From contig CAVAWT010000019.1 in the NCBI GenBank assembly GCA_963592435.1, positions 1 through 29,070 of the forward strand: a stretch of DNA of 29,070 nt. The letters are read 5' to 3'. The notes beneath the pieces were generated by a model that did no database searches, was not told the DNA's origin, and saw only the letters and a list, made by a program, of their open reading frames with translations. This DNA comes from Phoenicibacter sp963592435 (GTDB lineage Bacteria > Actinomycetota > Coriobacteriia > Coriobacteriales > Eggerthellaceae). This document shows positions 7,643-16,529 of this stretch, in pieces; positions within the stretch are counted from its first letter, which is position 1; each line of letters starts with the position of its first letter. Both the position numbers and the translations under genes were made by a program.

Positions 7643-8515
7643 GTGGCAAATGAAGGTAATCCGAGGCGTTCTCGTCATGCGAGAAGCAATGCTAGGTCTG
7701 GTGGTCACATTTATTCAGACACGCCAGTCCAAGAAAATCAAACATCAAAAGCGACTCAAGTCAGAGACATTGACTTGCCAGTGCTGGAGGATGATTTTGA
7801 AAGCGAGACTCTGGGTAAACCAGTAATCACTTTTGATCATGTCACTCACATCTATCCCGCACAACCGAACAAACCTGCGCTGAGCGATCTTTCTCTAAAG
7901 ATCTTCGCTGGTGAGTTTTTGTTTCTCGTTGGTCATTCTGGCTCAGGAAAATCCACATTCATTAAGTTGATAACCCGTGAGCTCAAGGCAACGCAAGGCA
8001 CGATCATCATCGCTGATGAAGACCTCTCTCACATGAGAAACTGGAGAGTGCCCTACCTAAGACGCAACATCGGGTGCGTCTTTCAGGACTTCAAGCTCCT
8101 TCCAAACAAATCTGTTTATGAAAACGTCGCTTTTGCTCTTGAGGCGATCGGAAAGTCAAGACATGTTATCAAAACGCAAGTGCCAGAGGTCTTGAGGCTT
8201 GTCGGTCTTCAAGAGAAGATGAATAAAAAGCCTGACCAGCTATCTGGTGGCGAGCAACAACGTGTTTCAATTGCAAGAGCGATCGTAAACAGGCCTCCAC
8301 TTCTCATCTGCGACGAACCGACAGGAAACTTGGACCCACAAACATCGTTGGGGATCATGGATTTGCTTGAGCGAATCAACAAGACTGGCACAACTGTTCT
8401 TGTTGCAACGCATGACCGCGAGATGGTCGACAAGATGAGGCGCAGAGTCATTGCGCTTGACAGAGGTAAGCTAACGCGCGACCAAGACAGGGGGGTGTAC
8501 GGTTTCGATGACTAG
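7643..8515 (+). CDS. ftsE: Cell division ATP-binding protein FtsE
   Basis: ABC ATPase that with FtsX couples cytoplasmic ATP hydrolysis to peptidoglycan hydrolase activation at the division site or side wall. All motifs are intact: Walker A GHSGSGKST (97-105), Q-loop Gln148, signature LSGGE (200-204), Walker B LLICDE (220-225) and H-loop His257. At 290 residues it is about 60 longer than usual because of an N-terminal extension rich in Arg, Ser and Asn (1-58) before the ABC domain. The GTG start is supported by GGAG 7 nt upstream, so the extension is probably real; similar extensions occur, to my knowledge, in Coriobacteriia. It overlaps ftsX by 8 nt. Confidence 0.95.
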   Translation: MANEGNPRRSRHARSNARSGGHIYSDTPVQENQTSKATQVRDIDLPVLEDDFESETLGKPVITFDHVTHIYPAQPNKPALSDLSLKIFAGEFLFLVGHSGSGKSTFIKLITRELKATQGTIIIADEDLSHMRNWRVPYLRRNIGCVFQDFKLLPNKSVYENVAFALEAIGKSRHVIKTQVPEVLRLVGLQEKMNKKPDQLSGGEQQRVSIARAIVNRPPLLICDEPTGNLDPQTSLGIMDLLERINKTGTTVLVATHDREMVDKMRRRVIALDRGKLTRDQDRGVYGFDD

Positions 8516-9413
8516 TATTTCAAGATTTTTCCGCGAAGCCATACAAGGCTTCACAAGAAACGCTTCGACTGCAATCGGGTCGATCGTAACAATTTTCCTT
8601 TCGCTTTTGATAATCGGAATGTTTATGGCAGCAGGCTCGATGCTTGATTCGCTCATGAGTTCGGTTGAAGACGAAGTGTCGATAACGTGCTACATAAAAG
8701 ATGATGCGACCGAATCGCAATATAACGCCATGATGACGAAAATCAAGAGTTACGATGCTGTGAAAACTGTCAGCTTCACTTCAAAAGATCAGGCGATGGA
8801 GAATTTTAAGAAAACGAATCCTGACATCATGGACGGATTGGATGGAAACAACCCACTGCCTGCTTCGATCGATGTTGAACTCTCTGATTCGCAAAAAGTT
8901 GTTGAGGTTGCAAACAAAATTGCAGCAGATTCAGATTTTAAGAAAATTTGTGACAACGAAGAAAACCCAAGCGATTCCGTTAAATATGGGCAGGGCACAG
9001 TTGAGCGTCTTTTCCAGATAACAAATTATGCAAGAATAGCTGGAGTTGCAATCATTCTAGTTCTTGTTTTCATCGCCTTGATTTTCATAAACAACACAAT
9101 TCGTCTTGCAATTCTTGCTCGCAAACGAGAAATTGCAATCATGAGACTCGTTGGCGCATCCAACGGATTCATCCGTGGACCGTTTTTGATGGAGGGCGCG
9201 TTGCACGCGATCATCGGTTCGCTTTTGGCGATCGGTGTAATCGAACTTTTGCGCCGATTGGCTGTTCCAAGACTTCAAGACATGATTAAGTTTTTGAATT
9301 TCAACGTCGATGGCTCTGTATATTTCATGATTTATGTTTCGCTCATCGTTTTTGGTCTTGTCATCGGCATCATCGGGTCTCTGCTTGCAATGAGGAGATA
9401 TCTCAAGGTCTAG
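8508..9413 (+). CDS. ftsX: Cell division protein FtsX
   Basis: Membrane partner of FtsE. The 301-residue protein shows the standard FtsX topology: cytoplasmic N-terminus, first membrane helix about 21-46, an extracellular domain of roughly 125 residues (47-170) that in homologues contacts the wall hydrolase or its activator, then helices near 177-202, 230-248 and 271-295. The cytoplasmic RKREIAIMRLVGAS stretch (206-218) is the FtsX/MacB-type coupling motif next to the ATPase. The start lies inside the ftsE stop region (8-nt overlap), with a G-rich stretch at 8491-8497 as ribosome binding site. The usual Gram-positive hydrolase partner (CwlO or PcsB type) is not in this window; an S41-type protein follows instead. 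Confidence 0.95.
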   Translation: MTSISRFFREAIQGFTRNASTAIGSIVTIFLSLLIIGMFMAAGSMLDSLMSSVEDEVSITCYIKDDATESQYNAMMTKIKSYDAVKTVSFTSKDQAMENFKKTNPDIMDGLDGNNPLPASIDVELSDSQKVVEVANKIAADSDFKKICDNEENPSDSVKYGQGTVERLFQITNYARIAGVAIILVLVFIALIFINNTIRLAILARKREIAIMRLVGASNGFIRGPFLMEGALHAIIGSLLAIGVIELLRRLAVPRLQDMIKFLNFNVDGSVYFMIYVSLIVFGLVIGIIGSLLAMRRYLKV

Positions 9414-9428
9414 GGCGGTTTTTAAAAC

Positions 9429-10739
9429 TTGGCTCAAAAGAAAGACAAAGCGCGACTTTCAAAGCTGTTAAAAGAAAAGGCGAGGACAAGGAGGATTGTC
9501 GTCGCCTTAGTTTGTTTCGTTGGTTTCTGCGTTGCTTTCATGCTCGGGTTTGCTTTCAGGAGTCAAGTGACATTGATGGATTCATTAGGAATTCCTGTCG
9601 GCGAAGAGTCTTCAATTAACGTGTTGAAGGGGCATTCGACAGAAGTTACCAGTTCAAAATCTTCAGTTAAATCTGTCTATAATTCCATTTCTAAAAGGAT
9701 AGAAGAGGTTGAAGACGTCTTGGCGGAAAATTCGTCTGACTCTGTCGACTTGGATGAGGCAACAAAGACCAGCATAACAGAGTTGCTGAAGACAACAGAA
9801 GACCCTTATGCGAAGTACTACACTTCAAGCGAATATTCCAAATTGATCAATGACTCAAAGACAAACCAATATGCTGGAGTTGGAGTGTTGCTCAACGAAA
9901 TGAATGGAAGGTGCTATGTCGCTGACGTTTTTGCGGGTTCAGAAGCGAGCGTCAAAGGAATCAAGACAGGAGATTACATAAAGTCGATTAACGGTGAAGA
10001 AGTTGTTGGAAAAAGTTCTACTGAGGTGAGGTTAATTGTTTCTTCTCAGGTGGGCAAGACGATTGTCGCAAATCTTGTTAGACCAAAATCTGCCTATGGC
10101 GAGACAGGAGATGAATATTCTGTCATGTTGCAGGTTTCAAATCAAAACGTTGAGAACGTGACAAGCGAAGTGGTGGACAATTTGGCCTACATCAACATTC
10201 ACCAATTCAACGATGAGACCTCATCAGTTTTGACATCGAAGGTGAAAGAGATTGATGGAGATGTTGAAGCCTACGTCATCGACATGCGCGACAACCCTGG
10301 TGGATATATGACAGGTGCTCTTGATTGCGCTTCTTCTTTTTTGGAGAGCGGAACACTTGTTTCAATTGAGTCGGTTGATGGCTACAGCGACAGAACAACG
10401 CAAGGTGAAACGATTACGAACAAGCCAATCATCATTTTGATTAATTCTAACACTTCAGCTGCGGCTGAAGTTTTTTCAGCGGCGTTGCACGACAACTCAA
10501 GAGCTGTTCTGATCGGGCAAAAGACTGCTGGAAGAGGCACGGTGGCTGCGATGAGGGAGTTGTCATTTGGCGGTGCTGTGCGATACACAGCGGCAAGATA
10601 CACAACTCCAAGTGGCAATCCAATTGACAAAAATGGAATTAAGCCCGACATTGAGATTTCCGACATAAACTCCTTAGACATGGAATCTGACTCACTAATC
10701 AGCGCCATTGAAAGTGCAATTAGCATTTCAAAAGGATAA
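9429..10739 (+). CDS. S41-family PDZ protease homologue, probably catalytically inactive
   Basis: Membrane-anchored, extracytoplasmic relative of carboxyl-terminal processing proteases (CtpA/CtpB/Prc). One membrane helix (about 22-43) is followed by an N-terminal helical region (75-145), a PDZ domain (about 148-218, starting YAGVGVLL) and the S41 core, including IDMRDNPGG (284-292). Length (436) is normal. The gap-free alignment from AAE (345-347) to GRGTV (368-372) places the family's catalytic Ser at Ala344, Lys at Arg369 and Gln at Ala373; Ser343 and Lys365 are near but out of register. I infer a pseudoprotease, perhaps a scaffold or regulator for FtsEX-controlled wall hydrolysis. The start is TTG with AGGGCGG about 10 nt upstream, and the gene lies 15 nt after ftsX, probably in the same operon. 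Confidence 0.85.
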   Translation: MAQKKDKARLSKLLKEKARTRRIVVALVCFVGFCVAFMLGFAFRSQVTLMDSLGIPVGEESSINVLKGHSTEVTSSKSSVKSVYNSISKRIEEVEDVLAENSSDSVDLDEATKTSITELLKTTEDPYAKYYTSSEYSKLINDSKTNQYAGVGVLLNEMNGRCYVADVFAGSEASVKGIKTGDYIKSINGEEVVGKSSTEVRLIVSSQVGKTIVANLVRPKSAYGETGDEYSVMLQVSNQNVENVTSEVVDNLAYINIHQFNDETSSVLTSKVKEIDGDVEAYVIDMRDNPGGYMTGALDCASSFLESGTLVSIESVDGYSDRTTQGETITNKPIIILINSNTSAAAEVFSAALHDNSRAVLIGQKTAGRGTVAAMRELSFGGAVRYTAARYTTPSGNPIDKNGIKPDIEISDINSLDMESDSLISAIESAISISKG

Positions 10740-10761
10740 CTAAATCTCTTTTTTAAGTTTT

Positions 10762-10792
10762 TTGAAACGTTTTGCTTTTTTTGTAGTAAAAT
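10762..10792 (+). promoter_or_regulatory. Candidate promoter of rpmF
   Basis: TTGAAA (10762-10767) and TAAAAT (10787-10792) are separated by 19 bp, longer than ideal. It lies about 70 bp before rpmF in the gap after the S41 gene. Confidence 0.4.
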
Positions 10793-10864
10793 AAAAATTC
10801 GCGTGTAAAAGCGCATGAACAAACCTATTAAGTTAAAACTTTAAGATAACTCAAGGAGAAAAAA

Positions 10865-11044
10865 ATGGCAGTACCTAAGCAACGAACAGGAAGAATGAGC
10901 ACACATCATCGCAGGAGTGCAAACGATCGTGTTGATGCACCAGCAAAGAGCACTTGCCCAAAATGCGGACATGCAAAGCTTCCACATCATGTTTGTCCAA
11001 ATTGTGGCTCCTATCATGATCGTGAAGTCATTGTTACTGACTAG
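10865..11044 (+). CDS. rpmF: 50S ribosomal protein L32 (bL32)
   Basis: A 59-residue protein of the large ribosomal subunit. It starts MAVPKQRTGRMSTHHRRS, the hallmark N-terminus of bL32, and carries a zinc-ribbon pair CPKCG (31-35) and CPNCG (44-48), so this is the zinc-binding form. AAGGAG six bases before the ATG is a strong ribosome binding site. Position directly upstream of plsX is classical for this gene in many bacteria. A hairpin resembling a terminator follows at 11087-11119. Confidence 0.97.
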   Translation: MAVPKQRTGRMSTHHRRSANDRVDAPAKSTCPKCGHAKLPHHVCPNCGSYHDREVIVTD

Positions 11045-11086
11045 GTTATTAAGAAGATAAAGAAACTTTCATAGATTTTAATTTTT

Positions 11087-11119
11087 AGCCGCATGGGCAT
11101 TTTAGTTCATGCGGTTTTG
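11087..11119 (+). terminator. Terminator-like hairpin between rpmF and plsX
   Basis: CCGCATG (11089-11095) pairs with CATGCGG (11108-11114) around a 12-nt loop. A G-T and an A-T pair extend the stem, and four T follow. It ends about 10 nt before the plsX ATG, so it could end or attenuate transcription and also shape access to the plsX start. Confidence 0.55.
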
Positions 11120-11127
11120 GTGTTTGT

Positions 11128-12117
11128 ATGAGCAAAAAAGACGTAAAAATTGCAGTCGACATTTTCGGGGGAGACAATTCACCTGACGTCTGCGTTCAGG
11201 GCGTGAAAGATGCCATCAAAGAAGACGAAGGTTTGACAGTTTATGCTGTCGGAAAGTCAGAGGTCGTTGAGGAACTTGCGAAGGCTTCAGAACGGATCAT
11301 CGCGATTGAAGCGACAGAGACAATCGGGATGGAAGAACACCCTGTTGAAGCCATCCGCACAAAAAAGGATTCAAGCATCGTTGTTGGAGCGAAGCTCGTC
11401 AAAGAAGGCAAGGTTGATGGGTTTTTCTCAGCGGGGTCAACTGGTGCAGTGCTGAGTGCCGCCACCCTCGTCACTGGAAGAATTAAGGGAGTCAAACGCC
11501 CTGCCATCGGTGCAATTTTGCCAGGACTCGATCACCCTGTTTTGTTGATGGATGTCGGTGCGAATGCTGATTGCAAACCAGAGATGTTGTTGCAATTTGC
11601 CAAAATTGGGACAGCATACATGTCTTCTGTTTATGGTGTTCAATCTCCAAAGGTTGGTCTTTTAAACATTGGTGAAGAAGACGAAAAGGGAAACGCTTTT
11701 TCAATTGAAACAAATGAGCTTTTGCGCGACAATTTGACAAACTTTGAAGGAAATTGCGAGGGTAGAGACTTGTTGCTCGGACCTTTTGATGTTGTCGTTT
11801 GCGATGGGTTCACGGGCAATGTCGCCCTGAAAACAGTTGAAGGAACAGGCAAGCTCATGATGAAGCTTTTAAAGAAAACTTTTTTGAGCTCATTAAAAGG
11901 AAAAATTGCAGCTGCACTTCTCACATCAGACTTAAAAAACTTAAAAAAGACAACAGATTCTGAAGAACAAGGGGGAAGCCCACTCCTTGGAACAAAGGGT
12001 GTTTTTGTCATTGGGCACGGGTCTTCTGGTGCAAAGGGCATAAAAAATGGAATTTTAGAAGCCGCTAAAACTGTCAGATGTGATCTTGAAAAGACGATAG
12101 AAAACGCGTTAAAATAA
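11128..12117 (+). CDS. plsX: Phosphate acyltransferase PlsX
   Basis: Makes acyl-phosphate from acyl-ACP, the first step of the PlsX/PlsY route to phosphatidic acid; a peripheral membrane enzyme. The 329-residue sequence has the family's early IAVDIFGGDNSPDVCVQGV, the FFSAGSTGAVLSAA segment, LLMDVGANADCKPEMLLQFA, and the later VVCDGFTGNVALKTVEG. Length is normal. It follows rpmF after a terminator-like hairpin and precedes rnc by 27 nt. No acyl-carrier-protein gene stands between plsX and rnc, unlike the common plsX-(fab)-acpP-rnc order. The ribosome binding site is weak (GGTTTTGG), so expression may be modest or controlled by the preceding hairpin. Confidence 0.95.
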   Translation: MSKKDVKIAVDIFGGDNSPDVCVQGVKDAIKEDEGLTVYAVGKSEVVEELAKASERIIAIEATETIGMEEHPVEAIRTKKDSSIVVGAKLVKEGKVDGFFSAGSTGAVLSAATLVTGRIKGVKRPAIGAILPGLDHPVLLMDVGANADCKPEMLLQFAKIGTAYMSSVYGVQSPKVGLLNIGEEDEKGNAFSIETNELLRDNLTNFEGNCEGRDLLLGPFDVVVCDGFTGNVALKTVEGTGKLMMKLLKKTFLSSLKGKIAAALLTSDLKNLKKTTDSEEQGGSPLLGTKGVFVIGHGSSGAKGIKNGILEAAKTVRCDLEKTIENALK

Positions 12118-12144
12118 GAGGTAGAGTTTTAACAGAAAGTTTTT

Positions 12145-12945
12145 ATGGATTTCACTGATGAACAAAAAGAGAAGCTTGAGCTAGTGCAAAAAATTGTCGA
12201 TTACCAGTTCGACGATCAAGAACTCATTTTGAGCGCAATAACGCACCCTAGCGCCATCGAAGGCAAGCCTGTTAGGTATTCATATGAGCGTCTGGAGTTT
12301 TTGGGAGACGCAGTTTTGGGGACAATCGTCGTTCATCAAGCCTATGTCTCTTTTCCTGAGATGGACGAGGGTGGCTTGACAAGGATTAAAGTTTCACTTG
12401 TCAGTGGCTCAACCCTTTCTGAAATTGCAGAAGAGCTCGGGTTTAAGAATGTTATCGTTTTTGGGTCATCTGAAGCAGGAACAGGAAAACGGGGAATGCA
12501 TTCTGCTCTTGAAAACGTTTATGAGGCAGTCGTGGGAGCTCTCTTTTTGGATGGCGGAATTGACCAAGCGAAAAAATTTGTTAGCGCAACTCTCATCCCA
12601 AGGATGGATGTTCACATGGCTGACAAGCCCGAGAATCCTAAGAGCATTTTGCAGGAAAAGTTGCAAGCTCATGGCATCACTCCAACATACAAATTGATCA
12701 AGATGGAAGGTCCACCGCACGATCGGACGTTTGTTACCCAGGTGATAGCAAGTGACATGCCTCTTGCGAAGGGCAAGGGAAAGTCAAAAAAAGAAGCAGA
12801 AGCAAACGCTGCTAAAGCGACGCTCACTCAAATTGATAAACACATCTCTCGCATCGAGAAGAAGAAGAATAAGCAGCCAAGTGGGTTCAAGCTTCCTACG
12901 GACATTCTTTTCAAGCGAGACAAACAAAACAAGTCACAAGACTAA
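12145..12945 (+). CDS. rnc: Ribonuclease III
   Basis: Endonuclease for double-stranded RNA, used in rRNA precursor and mRNA processing. The signature ERLEFLGDAVL (48-58) supplies Glu48, Glu51 and Asp55; the fourth metal ligand is Glu127 in NVYEAVVG. The double-stranded-RNA-binding domain spans about 162-231 (NPKSILQEKLQAHG to GKSKKEAEANAAKATL). A basic tail of about 35 residues (232-266) follows, longer than in E. coli, and might add RNA affinity. The ribosome binding site is poor. It is followed by smc after 20 nt, the usual rnc-smc pairing. Confidence 0.96.
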   Translation: MDFTDEQKEKLELVQKIVDYQFDDQELILSAITHPSAIEGKPVRYSYERLEFLGDAVLGTIVVHQAYVSFPEMDEGGLTRIKVSLVSGSTLSEIAEELGFKNVIVFGSSEAGTGKRGMHSALENVYEAVVGALFLDGGIDQAKKFVSATLIPRMDVHMADKPENPKSILQEKLQAHGITPTYKLIKMEGPPHDRTFVTQVIASDMPLAKGKGKSKKEAEANAAKATLTQIDKHISRIEKKKNKQPSGFKLPTDILFKRDKQNKSQD

Positions 12946-12965
12946 CGTTTAAATAAAGAACATCT

Positions 12966-15900
12966 GTGCATTTAAAATCGTTGACATTAAAAGGATTTAA
13001 GTCTTTTGCTAAAAAGACGACTCTTGACTTTGATGAGGGAATCTCTTGCGTCGTTGGACCAAACGGGTCGGGGAAATCTAACATATCAGACGCAATTTTG
13101 TGGGTTCTGGGAGAGCGAAGTGCCAAAAACATCCGCGGAGATTCGATGCAGGATGTCATTTTTGCAGGTACAAAAGCGAAATCGAAGAGCGCGATGGCTG
13201 AAGTTAGCCTTTGTTTAGATAACTCTGATGGCACCCTAAATTATGATTTCACAACGATAGAGATAACAAGGCGGATGTATAGGAGCGGGGAGAGCGATTA
13301 TTGGCTAAACAACGCTCCAGTGCGACGACTCGACGTTCTGAACATTCTTCATGATTCGGGGCTTGGCGAGGGAACCCATTCGATCATCTCTCAGGGATCA
13401 CTTGACTCTGTCCTTTCTTTTGACGATATGCAGCTTAAAAGCATAATCGAGGAAACTGCAGGGATTCTAAAGCATAAGCAAAAGAAAATAAAGTCATTGA
13501 AGAAACTCGAAGCGATGCAAGCTAACGTTGACAGAATTTCTGATGTTGTGCTTGAGATTGAAAGGCAACTTGCTCCTTTAAAAAGACGTGCTAAGAGGGC
13601 AGAGACCTATCTGGAAATCAAAGATGAGTTAGCAGATGCTAACTTAAAAATTGCAGTTGACGATCACAGAAAAGCAATTACTAAAAAAGAAGAATTGCAA
13701 AAAAGTGTCGAGACCAGCGAAAAAACGTTGAAAGAAATTGAAGAGCTGATCGAAAAAACCAATGCTGAAATTTCGGAATTAACAGAAAAAATTCAAGAGC
13801 AGAACAACATCTCAACAAAAAACGATGCTAGAGCCAAAAAATATAGTGAACGATTGAGCAAACTTGAGTCGAGTTGTTTGCTTCTTAATCAATCAAGGGA
13901 TCAGCTTAATTCTTCGATTTCGAGATCCACTGAAGATGAGACGCGTTTGCAGGGTGAAATTGAAACTTTAAATCAAAGCGAGCGCACAGATGAAGATCAC
14001 CTCTCCCAAGCAAAAAAAGAAAAAGAAGAAGTTGATTGCAAAATTGCTGAGTTGCAAAATGAGATTGATGAGTTGCAATTAAAAATTGATAAGTTAAATG
14101 AAAAAATCTCACTGTCTTCTTCGGAGAGAACAGAGCGCCAGAATAAAATTGATGAAATAAATGACGAGATAAACGAAAGAATTGCTGAAGCAGAAGGTAA
14201 AAAAGCAAAAAGGCGCTTCTTGGAAGAAAAGAAAGAAGGTCTCATTAAGAGTTTGGAACACGCTGAAAACACGCTGAGTGAAAAGCGTGATCAGATCTCA
14301 GATGCACAAAGTCTCATCGAGGACATGAAGAATCGTGATTTAAAAGCAAAAGACATGACCTCAACGTGTTTAAATGCCAGAAAGAGCGCTGAAGATGCAT
14401 TATCAAAAGCTCGCATAGATTTGGATGCTTGCAAAGCACAGTTGACAGCACTGGAAAAAATTGCAAAGACTCAAGATGTTACTGCAAGCGTTTCTGACTT
14501 CGTTGAAAAGAGCGGAAACGTTGGCGCAAATGATTTTTTGATGAAGTCCATTGACGTTGACAGAGAATATGAGCAAGTCGTTGAGGTTGTTTTAGAGAAT
14601 TTCAGAGAGGCGCTTGTTGTTGATGACAGCGAGATTGCTCTTGGAGTTCGTTCGGAGATGGGCGATTCTTCGCCGTCACTCACTCTTGTTTTGGGCGATG
14701 ATGAAACTATTTCTGATGATGTGACAAACAAAGACTGTCTTCTTAATCATGTCAATCCAGGCGTGAATGCATCAGTTGCGATTCATAAACTGCTAAACAA
14801 TGTCTATGTTTGCGAAACGCTTGAAGAATGTTTTAGTGAACATAAAGCGCACAAGGATGCTTCGTTTGTAACATTGCGAGGCGAGGGTGTTTACTCTGAC
14901 GGGACAGTCAAGCTTCGAGTGAAGGACGGAATGAAAGAGGAATCTGGAGTTTTAGCTCGCAAACGCCAGATTGAAGAATTGAAAAGCATTTTGGAAAAAA
15001 ATAAAAAGAATGTTGAAGAACTGACAGAGAAAGTTGAGGCGTCTGTTAAGTCTTTATCTGAGGCGCAAGAAACTTCGCTTAAGATCACTCAACAACTTGC
15101 AGAAATGCAAGCCAACATGCAAGCTTCAAAAAGCGATTTTGAAAGAAGAGAGACAGAGCTTGAATCTCTAAATTTTTCACTTGAAGAGGTAATCAACGAA
15201 ATCAATAACATTGATCAATCATCGAGCGAAGAAGGTCGCCTGTCCGTTGAGGACCTAAGAAGTTCGCTTCAAGCTCAAAAAGGTGCTTTGACCACACTTG
15301 TTTTAAGGCTGACAAGCTTGGAAGAGGAATCGAAAGAATTAAAAACTCAGATGGAAGAAAAGACTAAGGCACTTTCTGCAATGAATCCAAAACAGGCAGT
15401 TCTTGGCGAGAGGTGTGATCATTTGAGTGCTCTTGTTGCTGGTTATGTTTCAAGAAGAAAATCTTTAGCTTCAAGGATTGAGAGAATTGGCAGAGAGAAG
15501 CAAGCAATTTACGATAAGATTGACTTTGTCACGGAGATGGCTTCGATTTTGAGCAAGCTTGCAACCTCGTTTGAAAGTAAAGTTTCCCTCTTCGACACAA
15601 ACAATCCACAAGCTGAGTCTCAGATGAAGCAAATGTTTGAACAACTTTCTCGTTTAAGAGAGCTTGCAAATGAAAAATCTAGAGAAAAAGATGCAATTTT
15701 TGGAAAGCTTTCAGAGCTAAAAATTAACTTAACGAAAGTTGATGTTTCGCTTAAGTCTGCCGATGAAAGAATAAGTGAAAATTTTGAGGGTGAGCTCATG
15801 AACGCTCTTTCTCTCCCAGAGTTAACGAACAGAGAAGAAGTGTTTAAGCGAGCATGTGAGTTGTCGGAAAAGATGAAAAAACTCGGTTCAATCGATCTTT

Positions 15901-16505
15901 CTGCCAGAAGAGACTATGAAGAGCTCCAGGAACGTTTTGATTTTTTGAATTCCAATTTGGATGACATAAAGGCTTCAATTTCAGCAATCGAGAAGATTGA
16001 TGGTTTCATCGAGAAACGTTTCAAGGAGCAGTTTTCATCCACATTTGTTGACGTTAACAGCAATTTTTCGGAGATCTTTCAAAAGTTGTTCCCCGGTGGA
16101 TTTGGAGAGCTGTCGTTGACTAATCCTGACGATTTGGAAGAGACTGGAGTTCAGATTTCTGCTAATCCAGCTGGCAAGAAAATCAGAAAAATATCGCTTT
16201 TGTCGGGTGGTGAAAAATCGCTCGTCGCAATGTCTTTTCTGTTTGCACTTCATTTTGCAAGAAAGACGCCTTTCTATGTTCTTGATGAGGTCGAAGCGGC
16301 GCTTGACGACACAAACCTCGTTCGCCTTTTGACATACATCGACTCAATGCGTGGCGCGTCTCAGTTCATTTTCATCACTCACCAGAGAAGAACTATGGAA
16401 ATGTCGGATGTTTTGTTTGGAGTTTCAATGGGCAGCGATGGAATAACTAAGGTCATTTCTCAAAAACTAAACGTTGACATGTTAGACTTAAATGAGACAG
16501 TTTAA
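12966..16505 (+). CDS. smc: Chromosome partition protein SMC
   Basis: Large coiled-coil ATPase that compacts and helps segregate the chromosome as a dimer with ScpA/ScpB. The 1179-residue product has Walker A GPNGSGKSN (31-39), a first coiled coil (about 165-490), a hinge (about 495-650), a second coiled coil (about 670-1010), signature LLSGGEKS near 1077-1084 and Walker B FYVLDEVEAALDD near 1103-1115. Length is standard and all ATPase motifs are intact. The start is GTG, with only a weak AAAGAA upstream, but translation from here gives the canonical N-terminus MHLKSLTLKGFKSFAKKTTL. ftsY follows 24 nt later, as in many Gram-positive bacteria. Confidence 0.97.
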   Translation: MHLKSLTLKGFKSFAKKTTLDFDEGISCVVGPNGSGKSNISDAILWVLGERSAKNIRGDSMQDVIFAGTKAKSKSAMAEVSLCLDNSDGTLNYDFTTIEITRRMYRSGESDYWLNNAPVRRLDVLNILHDSGLGEGTHSIISQGSLDSVLSFDDMQLKSIIEETAGILKHKQKKIKSLKKLEAMQANVDRISDVVLEIERQLAPLKRRAKRAETYLEIKDELADANLKIAVDDHRKAITKKEELQKSVETSEKTLKEIEELIEKTNAEISELTEKIQEQNNISTKNDARAKKYSERLSKLESSCLLLNQSRDQLNSSISRSTEDETRLQGEIETLNQSERTDEDHLSQAKKEKEEVDCKIAELQNEIDELQLKIDKLNEKISLSSSERTERQNKIDEINDEINERIAEAEGKKAKRRFLEEKKEGLIKSLEHAENTLSEKRDQISDAQSLIEDMKNRDLKAKDMTSTCLNARKSAEDALSKARIDLDACKAQLTALEKIAKTQDVTASVSDFVEKSGNVGANDFLMKSIDVDREYEQVVEVVLENFREALVVDDSEIALGVRSEMGDSSPSLTLVLGDDETISDDVTNKDCLLNHVNPGVNASVAIHKLLNNVYVCETLEECFSEHKAHKDASFVTLRGEGVYSDGTVKLRVKDGMKEESGVLARKRQIEELKSILEKNKKNVEELTEKVEASVKSLSEAQETSLKITQQLAEMQANMQASKSDFERRETELESLNFSLEEVINEINNIDQSSSEEGRLSVEDLRSSLQAQKGALTTLVLRLTSLEEESKELKTQMEEKTKALSAMNPKQAVLGERCDHLSALVAGYVSRRKSLASRIERIGREKQAIYDKIDFVTEMASILSKLATSFESKVSLFDTNNPQAESQMKQMFEQLSRLRELANEKSREKDAIFGKLSELKINLTKVDVSLKSADERISENFEGELMNALSLPELTNREEVFKRACELSEKMKKLGSIDLSARRDYEELQERFDFLNSNLDDIKASISAIEKIDGFIEKRFKEQFSSTFVDVNSNFSEIFQKLFPGGFGELSLTNPDDLEETGVQISANPAGKKIRKISLLSGGEKSLVAMSFLFALHFARKTPFYVLDEVEAALDDTNLVRLLTYIDSMRGASQFIFITHQRRTMEMSDVLFGVSMGSDGITKVISQKLNVDMLDLNETV

Positions 16506-16529
16506 TTTTAAGTTTGTGGAGGTCAAGAA

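Noticed and set aside
12118..12144. Missed acpP between plsX and rnc
   Set aside because: The gap is 27 nt, too small for any gene; acyl carrier protein must be encoded elsewhere.
14000..14270. Minus-strand ORFs opposite the smc coiled-coil region
   Set aside because: They are low-complexity Ser/Phe-rich shadows of the Glu/Lys-rich coiled coil.
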